Shown here: piece by piece, positions 18,701 through 28,516 of the stretch
Position numbering within the stretch: the stretch's first letter is position 1
How the letters are laid out: each line of letters starts with the position of its first letter
DNA from: Bradyrhizobium sp. sGM-13
Lineage (GTDB): Bacteria; Pseudomonadota; Alphaproteobacteria; Rhizobiales; Xanthobacteraceae
Direction: 5' to 3'
NCBI RefSeq assembly: GCF_018398875.1
Contig: NZ_JAGWDK010000021.1
Span: 1-64,000, forward strand
DNA length: 64,000 nt
Notes under the pieces: model-generated
The model's input: the letters and a program-made list of their open reading frames with translations, nothing else
What the model was told of the DNA's origin: nothing
The model's database searches: none
Made by a program: the position numbers and the translations under genes

Positions 18701-19951
18701 CTAGGTCATCACCCCCACCACTGCCCCCATCAAACACGTCGCCAGCGTGCCTGACAGGATCGACTTCAATCCCAGCGCGTTGATCTCTTCGCGCCGATCC
18801 GGTGCCATGGTGCCGAGGCCGCCGATCATGATGCCGAGGCTGGCGAAGTTGGCAAAGCCGCACATCGCGTAGAGCATGATCAGCCGCGAGCGCGGATCGA
18901 GCGCGTCCGTGCCGAGTTTCGAGAGGTCGAGATAGGCGATCAGCTCGTTGAGCACTGTCTTAGTGCCCATCAGGCTTCCGGCCGTGACGGCTTGCGGCCA
19001 GGGCAGGCCCATCAGCCAGCACATCGGCGCCATCACAAGCCCCAGCAGCCGCTGTAGCGAAATTTTGGCGCCGCCGATCTCGGGCAACAGCCCGAGGATC
19101 GCATTGACGAGATAAACCAGCGCCACCAGCACCAAGAGCATCGCGACGATGTTGAGCAGCAGTTCGAGCCCGGCCGCCGTGCCCTTGGTGATTGCATCCA
19201 TGGTCGAGGACGCATGCATGTCGGGATCTCCGAGCGAGCCGCCAGTGCGCTTATCGGAAGTCTCCGGCACCATGATCAGGCTGATCAGGATCGCGGCCGG
19301 CGCGCCCAACACGGATGCAATGACAAAATGCGCCGCCGCGTCCGGGATCAGCGGTGCCAGGAACGTGGCGTAGAGCACCAGCACGGTGCCGGCGATGCCG
19401 GCCATGCCGCCGGTCATCACCAGGAACAATTCGCTGCGCGTGAGTTGCGCCAAATAGGGACGGATGAACAGCGGTGCCTCGACCATGCCGAGAAAGATAT
19501 TGGCTGCGGCCGATAGCCCGACCGCGCCGCCAACGCCGAGCGTGCGCTCCAATAGCCACGCCATGCCGCGCACGATCGGGGGCAGTACGCGCCAGTAGAA
19601 CAGCAGCGTGGTCAGAACGCTCATGACCAGCACGATCGGCAGCGCCTGAAATGCCAGGACGAAATCCGCGCCCGGTGTCTTGAGATCGAACGGCAGCGCG
19701 CCACCGCCGAGATAGCCGAACACGAAGGAAGTGCCGGCGCGCGTCGCCGCCGCGATCGTGCCGACGGCGTCGTTGATGGCGCCGAAGGCTCTTGCCACCA
19801 GCGGCAGCTTGAGCAGCACCAGCGCGGTAATGATGGTGACGGCGAGGGCGATCGCCACCTGACGGAGCGACACGGCGCGGCGGTTCTCGCCGCACGCCCA
19901 TGCGATCGCCAGCAACGCCAGCACGCCAAACGCCGATTGCAGTTGCAGCAT
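18701..19951 (-). CDS. Concentrative nucleoside transporter (NupC/CNT family)
   Basis: This 416-aa inner-membrane protein belongs to the CNT family, which imports nucleosides with H+ or Na+. Family motifs are present: GTSFVFGYLGG in the first half, NIFLGMVEAPLFIRPYL (the NxxLGxxEAP motif) in the middle, and GTKTVLNELIAY (KTxxNE) in the C-terminal half. Length and about ten hydrophobic segments are typical. It follows the GT87 gene by 43 bp on the same strand, but no functional link is evident. Confidence 0.92.
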   Translation of the reverse strand: MLQLQSAFGVLALLAIAWACGENRRAVSLRQVAIALAVTIITALVLLKLPLVARAFGAINDAVGTIAAATRAGTSFVFGYLGGGALPFDLKTPGADFVLAFQALPIVLVMSVLTTLLFYWRVLPPIVRGMAWLLERTLGVGGAVGLSAAANIFLGMVEAPLFIRPYLAQLTRSELFLVMTGGMAGIAGTVLVLYATFLAPLIPDAAAHFVIASVLGAPAAILISLIMVPETSDKRTGGSLGDPDMHASSTMDAITKGTAAGLELLLNIVAMLLVLVALVYLVNAILGLLPEIGGAKISLQRLLGLVMAPMCWLMGLPWPQAVTAGSLMGTKTVLNELIAYLDLSKLGTDALDPRSRLIMLYAMCGFANFASLGIMIGGLGTMAPDRREEINALGLKSILSGTLATCLMGAVVGVMT

Positions 19952-19994
19952 GAATCCCCCGAAAACCCCGGCAGGGATTATGGGGGCAAGGGCG

Positions 19995-21314
19995 TCAACT
20001 GCGCAATGCGCTATCGGCCAACGGCAGCGAGGCGGCCGCTTTGCCCGGTACGGCTGGCGCGAACAATCTTTGCAGCAGATAGGCGGCGAAGACAGGCGCG
20101 ATGAATCCGGGTCCCGGAATTTGCAGGTTGCCGAACAGCAATTGCAGCGCCGGGGTCCAGAAAACGAGCTGGGCCAGGCGGCGCCCGGTTGCGTCGAGCT
20201 TTCCTTCCGCGAGCAGCGCGACGCTTGCGAAGCTCAGCGGCAGCAGATCGTAGCTGCCCAAATAGGGTGAAGTGGAGACCGTGCAGGCCAGGAACAATGC
20301 CTGCAACAGCCTGGCATCGCCGCCTCCGCAATAGCGGAATGCGATGGTTACGGTCACGACGGCCGCAAGGGCGAAAGCAAACTGGATCGCTTCACCGGCG
20401 CGATTGCCGACAAGTCCGCGCACGTTCATAAAAATACTGGCCTGAAACGGCATCGCGGTGCCGGCAGGATCGCTCAGTACTTCACGCTGCAATGGCAGCG
20501 CCTTGGCTATGTAGTCGTGCCAGCTCTCCGGACCGCCGATGGCGACGCTGATCGCGAACAATACAATTGTCGTCATCGCAGCCCACAGGAAGACCCGCCA
20601 GCGGCCCGACGCGATTAGCGCAAACGGAAACAACACGCCAAGCTGGGGCTTCACCGTGAGCAGCCCGATCAGCACGCCGGCGACGACTGGTCGCCTATCG
20701 AGCGAAGCGAAGATCGCGAGCAGGGCTGCAGTCGTGAGTAACGAACTCTGGCCCGAGATCACGCAAAGCAATGCGGCCGGCGAGACCAGGACCACCACGA
20801 GAATACGCGCGTCGGCAACCTCTCGGCGCCCCGCGAGGTAGAACGCGAGAAAGCTGGCCACAAACCAGGCGATCAGGGCCGGGAAATAGGCCAGCAGACC
20901 GAACGGTGCCATCACGACAAGAGCTGTCGGCGGGTTCGGCCAGTTCTGTCCGGGATAGCCGGGGCCGAGCAGCTTGGCGAGTTCGGCATTGTAGGTCACA
21001 AGATCGTAGAAGCGGGCTGGATCGGCATCCAGCACCGCGTGCCCGTACATCCACAGGTTCAGGAAATCGCGCCCCAGCACCAGCGTGACGTTGTCGCGGG
21101 GAAACGGCCAGGTCCAGTTGGTGGTGCAAGCATAAGCCAATAGCGTCAGCGTAAACAGCGCGCTGCCGAGCAGCAGCAGACCTCGCAGAAATTCCGCGTC
21201 CTCCGGATTGTCGATCTGCGGGATGAGAGCGCTGAGAAACCGCGCCGCACACGAACGATCTGGATTGGACAGGCTCTCGTCCGGCATCGGGATTTGCCCC
21301 CATGAATGTCTCAA
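19995..21314 (-). CDS. Glycosyltransferase family 87 (DUF2029) membrane protein
   Basis: This 439-aa polytopic protein resembles GT87 mannosyltransferase-like enzymes, which use polyprenyl-phosphate sugars. An early periplasmic loop has RDFLNLWMYGHAVLDADPARFY with the expected acidic residue, then NWPNPPTALVVMAPFGLL. About ten membrane helices follow. The start at 21314 may be 9 codons too early (a second ATG reads MPDESLSNPDRS). A GT2 gene is divergent, with 147 bp between starts, so the two may serve one surface-glycan pathway. Confidence 0.8.
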   Translation of the reverse strand: MRHSWGQIPMPDESLSNPDRSCAARFLSALIPQIDNPEDAEFLRGLLLLGSALFTLTLLAYACTTNWTWPFPRDNVTLVLGRDFLNLWMYGHAVLDADPARFYDLVTYNAELAKLLGPGYPGQNWPNPPTALVVMAPFGLLAYFPALIAWFVASFLAFYLAGRREVADARILVVVLVSPAALLCVISGQSSLLTTAALLAIFASLDRRPVVAGVLIGLLTVKPQLGVLFPFALIASGRWRVFLWAAMTTIVLFAISVAIGGPESWHDYIAKALPLQREVLSDPAGTAMPFQASIFMNVRGLVGNRAGEAIQFAFALAAVVTVTIAFRYCGGGDARLLQALFLACTVSTSPYLGSYDLLPLSFASVALLAEGKLDATGRRLAQLVFWTPALQLLFGNLQIPGPGFIAPVFAAYLLQRLFAPAVPGKAAASLPLADSALRS

Positions 21315-21461
21315 CGGCCGGAATCCGGACCAAAATGCAGGCGGTAGACCAAATTAGGAGATGCAACTTAAGTTTTTCTTTAGAGGAAGCCGGCAAAAGT
21401 GCGGCATGGTCTGCACCGGGCGCTTGGCGCCCGTTAACCGGTGCGACAGCGGATTCAACCG

Positions 21462-22499
21462 ATGAACTGCGTCGTTATCCCTGCGTACCGTGCGGCAGCC
21501 ACGATTCTGCGGGTTATCGCGGCGATCGGTCCCGAAATTGAGATGATTATCGTCGTCGATGACGGCTGCCCCGAGGGTACGGCGCTCGTGGTCGCGAACC
21601 GGTGTTCCGATCCGCGGGTCGTCTCATTGATGCACGATACAAACCGGGGTGTCGGCGCCGCCTTCCTGACGGGGATGCGTTACGCGATCGCACATGGCGC
21701 TGATATCATCGTGAAGGTTGATGCCGATGGACAGATGGACCCGTCGCAGGTGCCGGCGCTGATCCACCCCATCGTCAGCGGGCAGGGCGACTACGTCAAA
21801 GGCGACCGCTTCTTCTTCCTTACCAATGCTGCGTCGATGCCGAAGGCCCGGCTGATCGGCAATCTCGCGCTGTCGTTCATGGCGAAACTGTCAAGCGGCT
21901 ACTGGACCATCATGGATCCGACCAACGGCTTCTTCGCCATTCATGCCCGCGTCGCAGAGCTGCTCGACGATGAACGGATCACAAAACGGTTCTTCTTCGA
22001 GACCGACCTGCTGTTTCATCTTGGCCTGATCCGCGCCAAAGTCGTCGAATTTCCGATGCGTGCGTCCTATGGCGGGGAAGTTTCGAATCTGCGCATTTCG
22101 CACCAGCTCGCGCCGTTCCTCGGCGGGCATATGCGCAATACCTTCCGCCGGATTCTGTACCGCTACTTCTTTCGCGAATTCTCGTTGGCGTCGATTCAAC
22201 TTGTCGCAGGCGCCGCGCTGTTCGGCTTCGGTCTCGTGTTTGGATTGTATCACTGGTGGGCGGCGGCGGATCAACTGGTCCCGACCGGAACCATCATGAT
22301 CGCAGCACTGACCTTCCTGATCGGATTCCAGCTTATGCTGTCGTTCCTGAATTACGACATCAGTTCGAGCCCCCGAGAACCGCTGCATCCGTTTCTGATC
22401 CGGATTCCGAACCTCGCGCCTGTAACCGGCGAACTGGGCAAAGCAAACGCATCAGAGACGAGCGATGCCGGCCCGCAGCCGGTCCGCCGGCCGGCATAG
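21462..22499 (+). CDS. Glycosyltransferase family 2 with C-terminal membrane helices
   Basis: This 345-aa enzyme has a GT2 domain from residue 1 (MNCVVIPAYRAAATILRVI), with VVDDGCPEG and the metal motif DAD in IVKVDADGQMDPSQVP (about residues 90-105). Two membrane helices follow at about 245-270 and 278-300. It resembles dolichyl-phosphate-sugar synthases without a GtrA domain. The ATG at 21462 is chosen because the GT2 fold begins at once. It is divergent from the GT87 gene, which would be a logical user of a lipid-linked sugar. Confidence 0.88.
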   Translation: MNCVVIPAYRAAATILRVIAAIGPEIEMIIVVDDGCPEGTALVVANRCSDPRVVSLMHDTNRGVGAAFLTGMRYAIAHGADIIVKVDADGQMDPSQVPALIHPIVSGQGDYVKGDRFFFLTNAASMPKARLIGNLALSFMAKLSSGYWTIMDPTNGFFAIHARVAELLDDERITKRFFFETDLLFHLGLIRAKVVEFPMRASYGGEVSNLRISHQLAPFLGGHMRNTFRRILYRYFFREFSLASIQLVAGAALFGFGLVFGLYHWWAAADQLVPTGTIMIAALTFLIGFQLMLSFLNYDISSSPREPLHPFLIRIPNLAPVTGELGKANASETSDAGPQPVRRPA

Positions 22500-22821
22500 C
22501 GGGCGATACACACGATTTCTGGTCGCGCATCAATCGAGCGCCAATCAGGAACTGTACGCTCACATCTAGCGCGCGTATCCTCGGATGCGTTCGATGTAGT
22601 TCATGATGTGGTGCATGACTTCCGGAAGTATTCCGGCGCCCGGATCGCACATGTTGAAATAACAGGTGGAGATTTTTACTTTCTGATCGAGAGGAAGGGA
22701 GGCACCCCCTTGGGATCGATATCTTGAAGACCTGTCCCCCTCTGGCGCACATCGCCTGGGATCTGGAATTCAGGCGGCATGGCATCCGTCATCGGCAGCA
22801 GGTCCTCGACCACTCCAATGA
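22500..22821. other. Intergenic region without recognisable gene
   Basis: About 320 bp after the GT2 gene. Short frames exist on both strands but none shows a start, ribosome site or coherent protein. I see no strong hairpin. Confidence 0.4.
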
Positions 22822-23034
22822 TGGACTGTCTGGCTGTGGGCGGCGGGACTGCTTATCGTGTCCAGCCACCTCGTCGTCCTTCATTTGGACGGCTTCTGGG
22901 CACTCGCTAACCTTCTCAACCCGTGGAACATCGCCACCGTGCTGACGCTTGAGCTCACAGTGGCTCCCGGTTTGCTGCTACACATGGCGGCTGATCAACT
23001 GCCAACGACCGCTACCTCGTCTCAGAGCAGATAG
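22822..23034 (+). pseudogene. Small hydrophobic reading frame, possible gene remnant
   Basis: Starting directly after a TGA, this frame encodes 70 residues with coherent hydrophobic character (WLWAAGLLIVSSHLVV, then WNIATVLTLELTVAPGLLL). It ends at a TAG at 23032-23034. The only in-frame start is a GTG at 22858, inside the first helix. An ATGATG just upstream is one base out of frame. It may be a frameshifted small membrane protein or a fragment of a larger one. I do not recognise the family. Confidence 0.35.
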
Positions 23035-23076
23035 GCCATTAATCCCATCCCGATCGATGGCCCGTCTGCGGTCAAA

Positions 23077-23841
23077 CTACCCCCGTCCGACGAACGGCAT
23101 CTTGGTCGCCATGACCGTCATGAACAGCACGTTGGCATCAAGCGGCAGGCCGGCCATGTAGGCAACCGCATCGCCGACGGCCTTCGCGTCCATGCGCGGT
23201 TCGTGCTTCATCGTGCCATCAGGTTGCATCACACCGGGGCCGGCGACCATGCGGTCGGTCATTGGGGTCGCGGCATTGCCGATGTCGACCTGGCCGACCG
23301 CGATGTCGTACATGCGGCCATCCAGATTGGAAGCCTTGGTGAGGCCGGTGATCGCGTGCTTGGTCGACGTATAGGCGGCCGAGAAGGGCCGCGGCGCATG
23401 CGCGGAGATCGAGCCGTTATTGATGATGCGCCCGCCGCGCGGCTTCTGGTCCTTCATGATGCGGAAGGCATGCTGGGTGCACAGGAACGGGCCGGTCAGG
23501 TTGGTGTTCACCACCGCCTGCCACTGCTCGAGGCTCAGATCCTCGAAATTGACCGGCGGCGCGCCCATGCCGGCGTTGTTGAAGAGAACATCGAGCCGGC
23601 CATAGGTATCCATCACCTTGGCAAACAGCGCTGCGATCGAATCGGGCTTGGTCATGTCGGCGGAAACGCACAGGCTGTTGCCGACATTGTCGCCGAGCTT
23701 CCTGGTTTCTTCCAGCATCTCCATGCGACGCCCGGCGAGCACCACAGTGAAGCCGGCGTTCATCAGCGCCAGCGATGCCGCGCGTCCGACGCCGGTACCG
23801 GCACCGGTCACGAGCGCGATCTTGTTGGTTGCGTCGGCCAT
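23077..23841 (-). CDS. Short-chain dehydrogenase/reductase (SDR) family oxidoreductase
   Basis: This 254-aa classical SDR has the nucleotide motif [10 protein letters not shown] (about residues 13-22), NNAGMG, and the catalytic pair in YTSTKHA with the upstream Ser (NNGSISAHA). It should be an NAD(P)H-dependent alcohol or ketone oxidoreductase of unknown substrate. The start at 23841 has a GAGGAAATA ribosome site. It begins 13 bp after the Anbu peptidase gene, so the two are probably co-transcribed. Confidence 0.92.
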   Translation of the reverse strand: MADATNKIALVTGAGTGVGRAASLALMNAGFTVVLAGRRMEMLEETRKLGDNVGNSLCVSADMTKPDSIAALFAKVMDTYGRLDVLFNNAGMGAPPVNFEDLSLEQWQAVVNTNLTGPFLCTQHAFRIMKDQKPRGGRIINNGSISAHAPRPFSAAYTSTKHAITGLTKASNLDGRMYDIAVGQVDIGNAATPMTDRMVAGPGVMQPDGTMKHEPRMDAKAVGDAVAYMAGLPLDANVLFMTVMATKMPFVGRG

Positions 23842-23854
23842 TATTTCCTCGCCT

Positions 23855-24613
23855 TCATTTCTTGGTTTCTGTTTCGGATTTGTAGGGTGGTCTCGGAATA
23901 TTCTGGTGTGCCGCCCGCAAGGCCGCCGACCAGCGCGAACGCAGATCGTGGAAGTAGGGCTCGCCGGCCTCGATGCGGTGGTTGAGATCGGCCTCGCAGG
24001 CATCCGTGCGCACCACCAGCACGTCGATCGGCAAGCCGACGCCGAGATTGGAGCGCATGGTCGAATCCATCGAGATCAGGCCGGTCTTCAGCGCCTCATA
24101 CAGTTCGACGTCGTAATGCATCGCGCGATCTAGCACCGGCTTGCCGTATTTGTGCTCGCCGATCTGCAGGTAAGGCGTGTCGGTGGTGCATTCGATGAAA
24201 TTGCCGGCGGTGTAGACCATGAACAGCCGCATCCGCGAGCCCTTGATCTGGCCGCCGAACAGGAAGGAGACGTCGAAGGAGACGTCCTCGGATCGCAGGG
24301 CCTCGCCTTCGGTGGCGTGCACGGCGCGGATGGCGCGGCCGATGCGTTGCGCGGCCTGGAACATGGTCGGCGCGTTCATCAGCGTTTCGAGCTCGCCGGT
24401 GTGCGGATCTTCCATGCCCTCGGTGAGCGTCGACAGCACCGACTGGCTGATCGCCAGATTGCCGGCGCTGGCGACCGCCATGATGCGCTCGCCGGGTTTT
24501 GAGAAAATATGGAGCTTGCGGAAGGTCGAGACGTTGTCGAGGCCGGCATTTGTGCGCGTATCTGCGATCATGACGAGACCGTCCCGCACCAGAATTCCGC
24601 AGCAATAGGTCAT
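23855..24613 (-). CDS. Anbu-type proteasome-like peptidase
   Basis: This 252-aa Ntn-hydrolase belongs to the Anbu (ancestral beta subunit, BPH) family of bacterial proteasome relatives. It starts [20 protein letters not shown], so Thr2 would become the catalytic N-terminal threonine, followed by the family string [17 protein letters not shown]. The start at 24613 is fixed by this motif. In many bacteria anbu sits beside genes for a transglutaminase-like protein, an alpha-E protein and a circularly permuted ATP-grasp protein. Here those three lie at 28517-31852, about 4 kb away. The natural substrate is unknown. Confidence 0.92.
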   Translation of the reverse strand: MTYCCGILVRDGLVMIADTRTNAGLDNVSTFRKLHIFSKPGERIMAVASAGNLAISQSVLSTLTEGMEDPHTGELETLMNAPTMFQAAQRIGRAIRAVHATEGEALRSEDVSFDVSFLFGGQIKGSRMRLFMVYTAGNFIECTTDTPYLQIGEHKYGKPVLDRAMHYDVELYEALKTGLISMDSTMRSNLGVGLPIDVLVVRTDACEADLNHRIEAGEPYFHDLRSRWSAALRAAHQNIPRPPYKSETETKK

Positions 24614-24747
24614 TCCCGATCCCCGAACGCATCCGTTTTTTGGCGGCCAAACTACTAGCCAATTTCGAGGGGGCATCCAACCCCAATTCCCCGTGGCGCG
24701 GCAAGCGCCCGGCCGGTCAAACCTCGAAACCGAAGGCGGGAGGGCAC

Positions 24748-24945
24748 ATGCGGAAATCCGCGCGGATTGGCTCGATTGCAGCCTCGTTACTGCTGGGCAG
24801 CGTGGGCGCCCAGGCAGGTCCCTGGGAAGACGCCATGGTGGCCTGCAACCGGGGCGACCATGTTCCGGCGATCCGGCTGTTCCGCCCGCTGGCGGAGGCC
24901 GGCAATCCCAAGGCGCAAACCCGCAAGACATGGTGGCTTCGCTGA
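24748..24945 (+). pseudogene. Truncated Sel1/TPR-like secreted protein fragment
   Basis: After a good ribosome site (GGGAGG), a 65-aa frame encodes a signal peptide (about residues 1-23, ending AQA) and the beginning of a Sel1-like repeat protein (WEDAMVACNRGDHVPAIRLF, then LAEAGNPKAQ). The frame then stops within a segment (RKTWWLR) that does not continue the repeat. From about 24930, another frame continues with an unrelated peptide-binding-protein sequence. It looks like a gene truncated by a junction with that sequence. Confidence 0.6.
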
Positions 24946-25510
24946 CCGGCTACGGCCCCGATACCGAGAAGGACATCGCCGAGGCGCAAGCGATCATGCA
25001 GAAGCTCGGCTATGGCGACGCCAAACCGCTACAGATCAAAATCCAACGAGGAACCTGCCCGACCTATCGCGATCCCGCCGTGATCCTGATCGACCAGTTG
25101 AAGAAGATCTACATCACAGGCGAGCTCGACATCCTCGATACGCCGCGCTGGTACGCGCGTTTGGCGAAGAAGGATTACACGATCGGGCTGAGCGTCACCG
25201 GCGTCAGCGTCGACGATCCCGACGGCAATATCGTCGAGACCTATTCCTGAAAATCGGAGCGAAACTATACCCAGTACTGCAACGCCGAGGTCGACAAATT
25301 GCTGGCGGCGCAATCGCGCGAGCTCGACAAGGAAAAGCGCAGGAAGCTCGTCTGGGATATCGAGCGGCTATTGGTCGAGGACGCCCCGCGGTCGATCATC
25401 CTGCACTCCTCGGCCGGCAATTGCTGGCAGCCTTACGTGAAGAATTCCGGCCGCACGACAACAGCCAGTATAATAATCTGCGGTTCGAGGATGTGTGGCT
25501 GGATAAGTGA
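24930..25510 (+). pseudogene. C-terminal remnant of a family 5 (peptide) ABC substrate-binding protein
   Basis: The translated segments read like the C-terminal third of a DppA/OppA-type binding protein: LTGYGPDTEKDIAEAQAIMQ, TYRDPAVILIDQLKKIYI, ERNYTQYCNAEVDKLLAAQ and YNNLRFEDVWLDK. The gene is broken by a local shift near 25040, a TGA at 25248-25250 where relatives have Cys (ETYS-stop-KSERNY), and a frameshift near 25455. The N-terminal two thirds are missing, replaced by the Sel1-like fragment. It is clearly non-functional. Confidence 0.8.
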
Positions 25511-25519
25511 CGGCGCGTC

Positions 25520-26422
25520 TCAGATCACGTCAAGATCGTGGGCGGTCATCACGCGGCCGTCATAGTGTTGCTTGATCTCGTTCAATACGGCCTCTTCCGG
25601 GTCGGCAAGCGTCAACGCGCCGCCGGCGTTTGCACGGTGGTAGAGCACCAGCAGGCCTGGCTTGGCCCGCGAGGCAAGCGCAGCGAGCTCCTTGGAGGAA
25701 GTGTGATGGGTTCGACGGTACCGTTGCCACTTGGGCGAGACCTTCTCGTAAGTGTGTTGCGAATAGGTCTCGTGAATCAGCACATCGCAACCGGCACAAT
25801 GCTCGGCAAGGCTTGGAGTCGGCGCTGTATCCCCTGACAAGACGATGATTTTATCGGGCGTCTCAAACCGAAAGCCGTAGGCGTGCTTCAGTCCGTGTCG
25901 CACCGGGAAGGCGGTGACGCGGATATTGCCGTCGGAGTAGATCTCTCCTCGCGTTATCTCGTGCACGACGACCCGGCATCCCGCCCGCGGTAGCCGGTCG
26001 ATACCGTTGACGCGATTGTTAATGTCGATCTTCCAGGCGCTCAGTACGTGCTTCGTCATAGCGCGGAGGCCCTTCGGACCATAGACTTCGATCGGCCCTT
26101 TACGGCCGAGAATCCACGGCGTGAGGATAAGGTCCGGATAGCCGGCGGTGTGGTCCGCGTGCATATGGGTCAGGAACGCCGTCTTTATTCCGCCTGCGGC
26201 GGGTCCGAGCGCAGCTACGCCCTTGTTGTACGCCGCTGCCACGCGACGGACGACGCCCGGGCCGAAATCAACCAAATATGGCGTTCCATTCACTACGATG
26301 GCGGTCGCGGGTCCGGACCGCGCGGGATCAGGCCGCGGCGTGCCTGTGCCAAGCATGACGATCCGTGTCATTGGCGTCTGCAGCGCACGTGCTGTTTTTG
26401 GCGTCCGGCGGGAAGGCATCAT
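25520..26422 (-). CDS. MBL-fold metallo-hydrolase (RNase Z / arylsulfatase-like)
   Basis: This 300-aa protein has the metal motif THMHADHTAGYPDL (about residues 97-110), VLSGDTAPTPSL and a later HETYSQHTYE. It is similar to the RNase Z-like branch of the metallo-beta-lactamase fold. Its ATG overlaps the stop of the upstream Bug gene (26419-26422), implying translational coupling. A later start at MTRIVMLGTG (26371) is possible because the fold begins there. In this context it may hydrolyse an ester or lactone taken up with the help of the Bug receptor; that is inference. Confidence 0.85.
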   Translation of the reverse strand: MMPSRRTPKTARALQTPMTRIVMLGTGTPRPDPARSGPATAIVVNGTPYLVDFGPGVVRRVAAAYNKGVAALGPAAGGIKTAFLTHMHADHTAGYPDLILTPWILGRKGPIEVYGPKGLRAMTKHVLSAWKIDINNRVNGIDRLPRAGCRVVVHEITRGEIYSDGNIRVTAFPVRHGLKHAYGFRFETPDKIIVLSGDTAPTPSLAEHCAGCDVLIHETYSQHTYEKVSPKWQRYRRTHHTSSKELAALASRAKPGLLVLYHRANAGGALTLADPEEAVLNEIKQHYDGRVMTAHDLDVI

Positions 26423-27414
26423 TCCGGCCGGATGTTTGATGTCTTGATGACGGTCTGCCATCGCTCGGAAGCCGATTTGAGCAAAACTCTGGCTTCAGCG
26501 CCGGTGCTTGCGATCGGCTCCAATGCCTGTGCGCGAAGGCGGGTGTGCAGCTCAGGCAATTGCAAAGCCTGACGCACCTCCCGCTCCAGCAGCGCACGAA
26601 TGGATTCCGGAACGCCCTTTGGCGACAGCAACACCTGGTAGAACCCGACTTCGAAGCCGGCGTAACCGTTTTCACTGATGGTGCCGATCTCTGGCGCGTA
26701 CAGGGCGCGTTCCAGACTGGATAGAGCAAGCGCCTTCAGCCGGCCTTCGCGCGCCAGCGGCAGGACGCCGGGAGTTGCAAGGAAGCCTGCCTGAACCTGC
26801 CCACCGACGAGACCCGTCACGACCTCGGCGTTGCCCTTGTAGGGGACGTGCAGACCTTCAAATCCCGCCTTCATTCGAAAGTACTCCATCGTCAGATGGC
26901 CGGGATTGCCGCTTCCGCCGCCGCTGCCGTAAAGCAGTGGCCGATCCAGATTTTTTGCATAAGTGACGAACTCAAGGACCGATGTCACGGGAATGGAAGG
27001 ATGCACGACGAGCGACATCGAGAAACTTGCCGCGACAGAGATCGGCTCGAAATCCCTGACCGGATCGAATGCGAGTTTCGGATAGAGCGTCGGACTGACT
27101 GTGAGCGGCGTATCGAGAACGAACAGCAGCGTGTAGCCATCCGGCTCCGCCTTGGCCACCGCACCGGCCCCGATGTTGCCGGAAGCGCCGGGACGGTTTT
27201 CCACCACGAAAGCCTGCTTGAGGCTTGCGGCGAGTCTGTCGGCCAGCATTCGTGCGGTGAAATCCAGCGGTCCTCCGGGTGGAAACGGCACCACGATCTT
27301 CACGGGTCTCGACGGATAATCCTGCGCGGCGGCGCCCGTGTCGAACGCCAGGCTGATCACGGCGACGGTTGCCACGACAGCCATGAGGCTTCTCAAGGGA
27401 ATTGATGCGGTCAT
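26419..27414 (-). CDS. Bug-family tripartite tricarboxylate transporter substrate-binding protein
   Basis: This 331-aa periplasmic receptor has a signal peptide (about residues 1-30) and begins YPSRPVKIVVPFPPGGPLDF, then VVENRPGASGNIGAGAVAK, both diagnostic for Bug proteins. It is the first gene of an operon with the MBL-fold hydrolase and is divergent from a LysR regulator, which probably controls it. No membrane components are nearby. Confidence 0.92.
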   Translation of the reverse strand: MTASIPLRSLMAVVATVAVISLAFDTGAAAQDYPSRPVKIVVPFPPGGPLDFTARMLADRLAASLKQAFVVENRPGASGNIGAGAVAKAEPDGYTLLFVLDTPLTVSPTLYPKLAFDPVRDFEPISVAASFSMSLVVHPSIPVTSVLEFVTYAKNLDRPLLYGSGGGSGNPGHLTMEYFRMKAGFEGLHVPYKGNAEVVTGLVGGQVQAGFLATPGVLPLAREGRLKALALSSLERALYAPEIGTISENGYAGFEVGFYQVLLSPKGVPESIRALLEREVRQALQLPELHTRLRAQALEPIASTGAEARVLLKSASERWQTVIKTSNIRPE

Positions 27415-27496
27415 CGATCACCTCCGGCCATCCTCAGCGACGATTGCCGCGATCCTGCGTCGGGCAGACATAACGGTCCAGTTCTGATATATGACG

Positions 27497-27509
27497 ATGG
27501 CATAACCAT
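27497..27509. promoter_or_regulatory. Candidate LysR-type binding site
   Basis: ATGG-CATAA-CCAT is a small palindrome 18 bp upstream of the LysR start, within the 112-bp divergent Bug/LysR region. The position fits an autoregulatory LysR site; the sequence alone is weak evidence. Confidence 0.3.
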
Positions 27510-27526
27510 TTTGATAGGTCCGTGCC

Positions 27527-28471
27527 ATGCAGTGGGTTGACCGCGTTGGAAGGCGCCTGAAGCTGCGCGACCTGCATATTTTGCTCGCCGTAGTGCAGCA
27601 CGGCAGCATGGCGAAGGCTGCAGGCGAACTGGCCATCTCGCAGCCTGCGGTATCGAAAGCGATATCCGACGTTGAGCATGCGCTGGGGCTTCGTTTGCTC
27701 GACCGTGGACGCAACGGCATCGAGCCGACGATTTACGGCCGCGCACTCGTTGCGCGTGGCCGCGCGATCTTCGACGAGTTGAAGAGAGGGGTAGACGAGT
27801 TGGCTTTTCTCGCCGACCCCACTGTTGGCGAATTGCGTATCGCCAGCACCGAGAGCATTGCTGCGGGTTTCTTGCCGGCGGTGATCGAGAACTTCTCGCG
27901 CGAGCAGCCGCACGTCCGCCTCGACGTTGCACAAGCGGTCATGAATGCACAGCATTATCGCGATTTGCGCGAGCGTAGCATCGATCTCCTGTTAGGACGC
28001 ATACCAACGCCATTCGATGAGGGCGATCTTGATGTCGAAACGGCATACGACGACCCAGTGGTCGTGGTCGCTGGCCGGCAATGGGCGCGCTCGCGCCGGC
28101 TTACACTCGCCGAACTCGCCGAAGAGCGCTGGGTCCTGCCGCCTGCGGATACCATCGCCGGTATTTTGGCCGCCGAATGGTTTCGCGCCGGCAGCCTCAA
28201 GATGCCGCGCGCTTCCGTAACGACGCTTTCGATCCATCTTTGCTGTCGGCTGGCTTCCACCGGGCAATACGTGACAACACTCCCGATATCGGTGTTACGT
28301 AGCGCGCATCACGATCGGCTTCTCAGGGTCCTCCCGATCAAGCTGCCTGTTCAGTTGCGGCCAGTGGGAATCGTGACACTGAAGAACCGCACGCTTAGTC
28401 CCGTGGCAAAACGCTTCATTGAGTGCGTACACCACACTGCGAAGCAGCAAATCAGGCGCTCAAAGCACTGA
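27527..28471 (+). CDS. LysR family transcriptional regulator
   Basis: This 314-aa protein has an N-terminal winged helix-turn-helix (about residues 8-67: LRDLHILLAVVQHGSMAKAA then AISQPAVSKAISDVEHALG). A LysR effector-binding domain follows from about residue 95. It is divergent from the Bug-MBL operon and probably regulates it in response to the molecule sensed or imported there. Length and domain order are standard. Confidence 0.92.
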   Translation: MQWVDRVGRRLKLRDLHILLAVVQHGSMAKAAGELAISQPAVSKAISDVEHALGLRLLDRGRNGIEPTIYGRALVARGRAIFDELKRGVDELAFLADPTVGELRIASTESIAAGFLPAVIENFSREQPHVRLDVAQAVMNAQHYRDLRERSIDLLLGRIPTPFDEGDLDVETAYDDPVVVVAGRQWARSRRLTLAELAEERWVLPPADTIAGILAAEWFRAGSLKMPRASVTTLSIHLCCRLASTGQYVTTLPISVLRSAHHDRLLRVLPIKLPVQLRPVGIVTLKNRTLSPVAKRFIECVHHTAKQQIRRSKH

Positions 28472-28516
28472 CGGCGTAGACGCCTGATGTCGTTGCACGC
28501 GACGCGTCTTTTTCAG

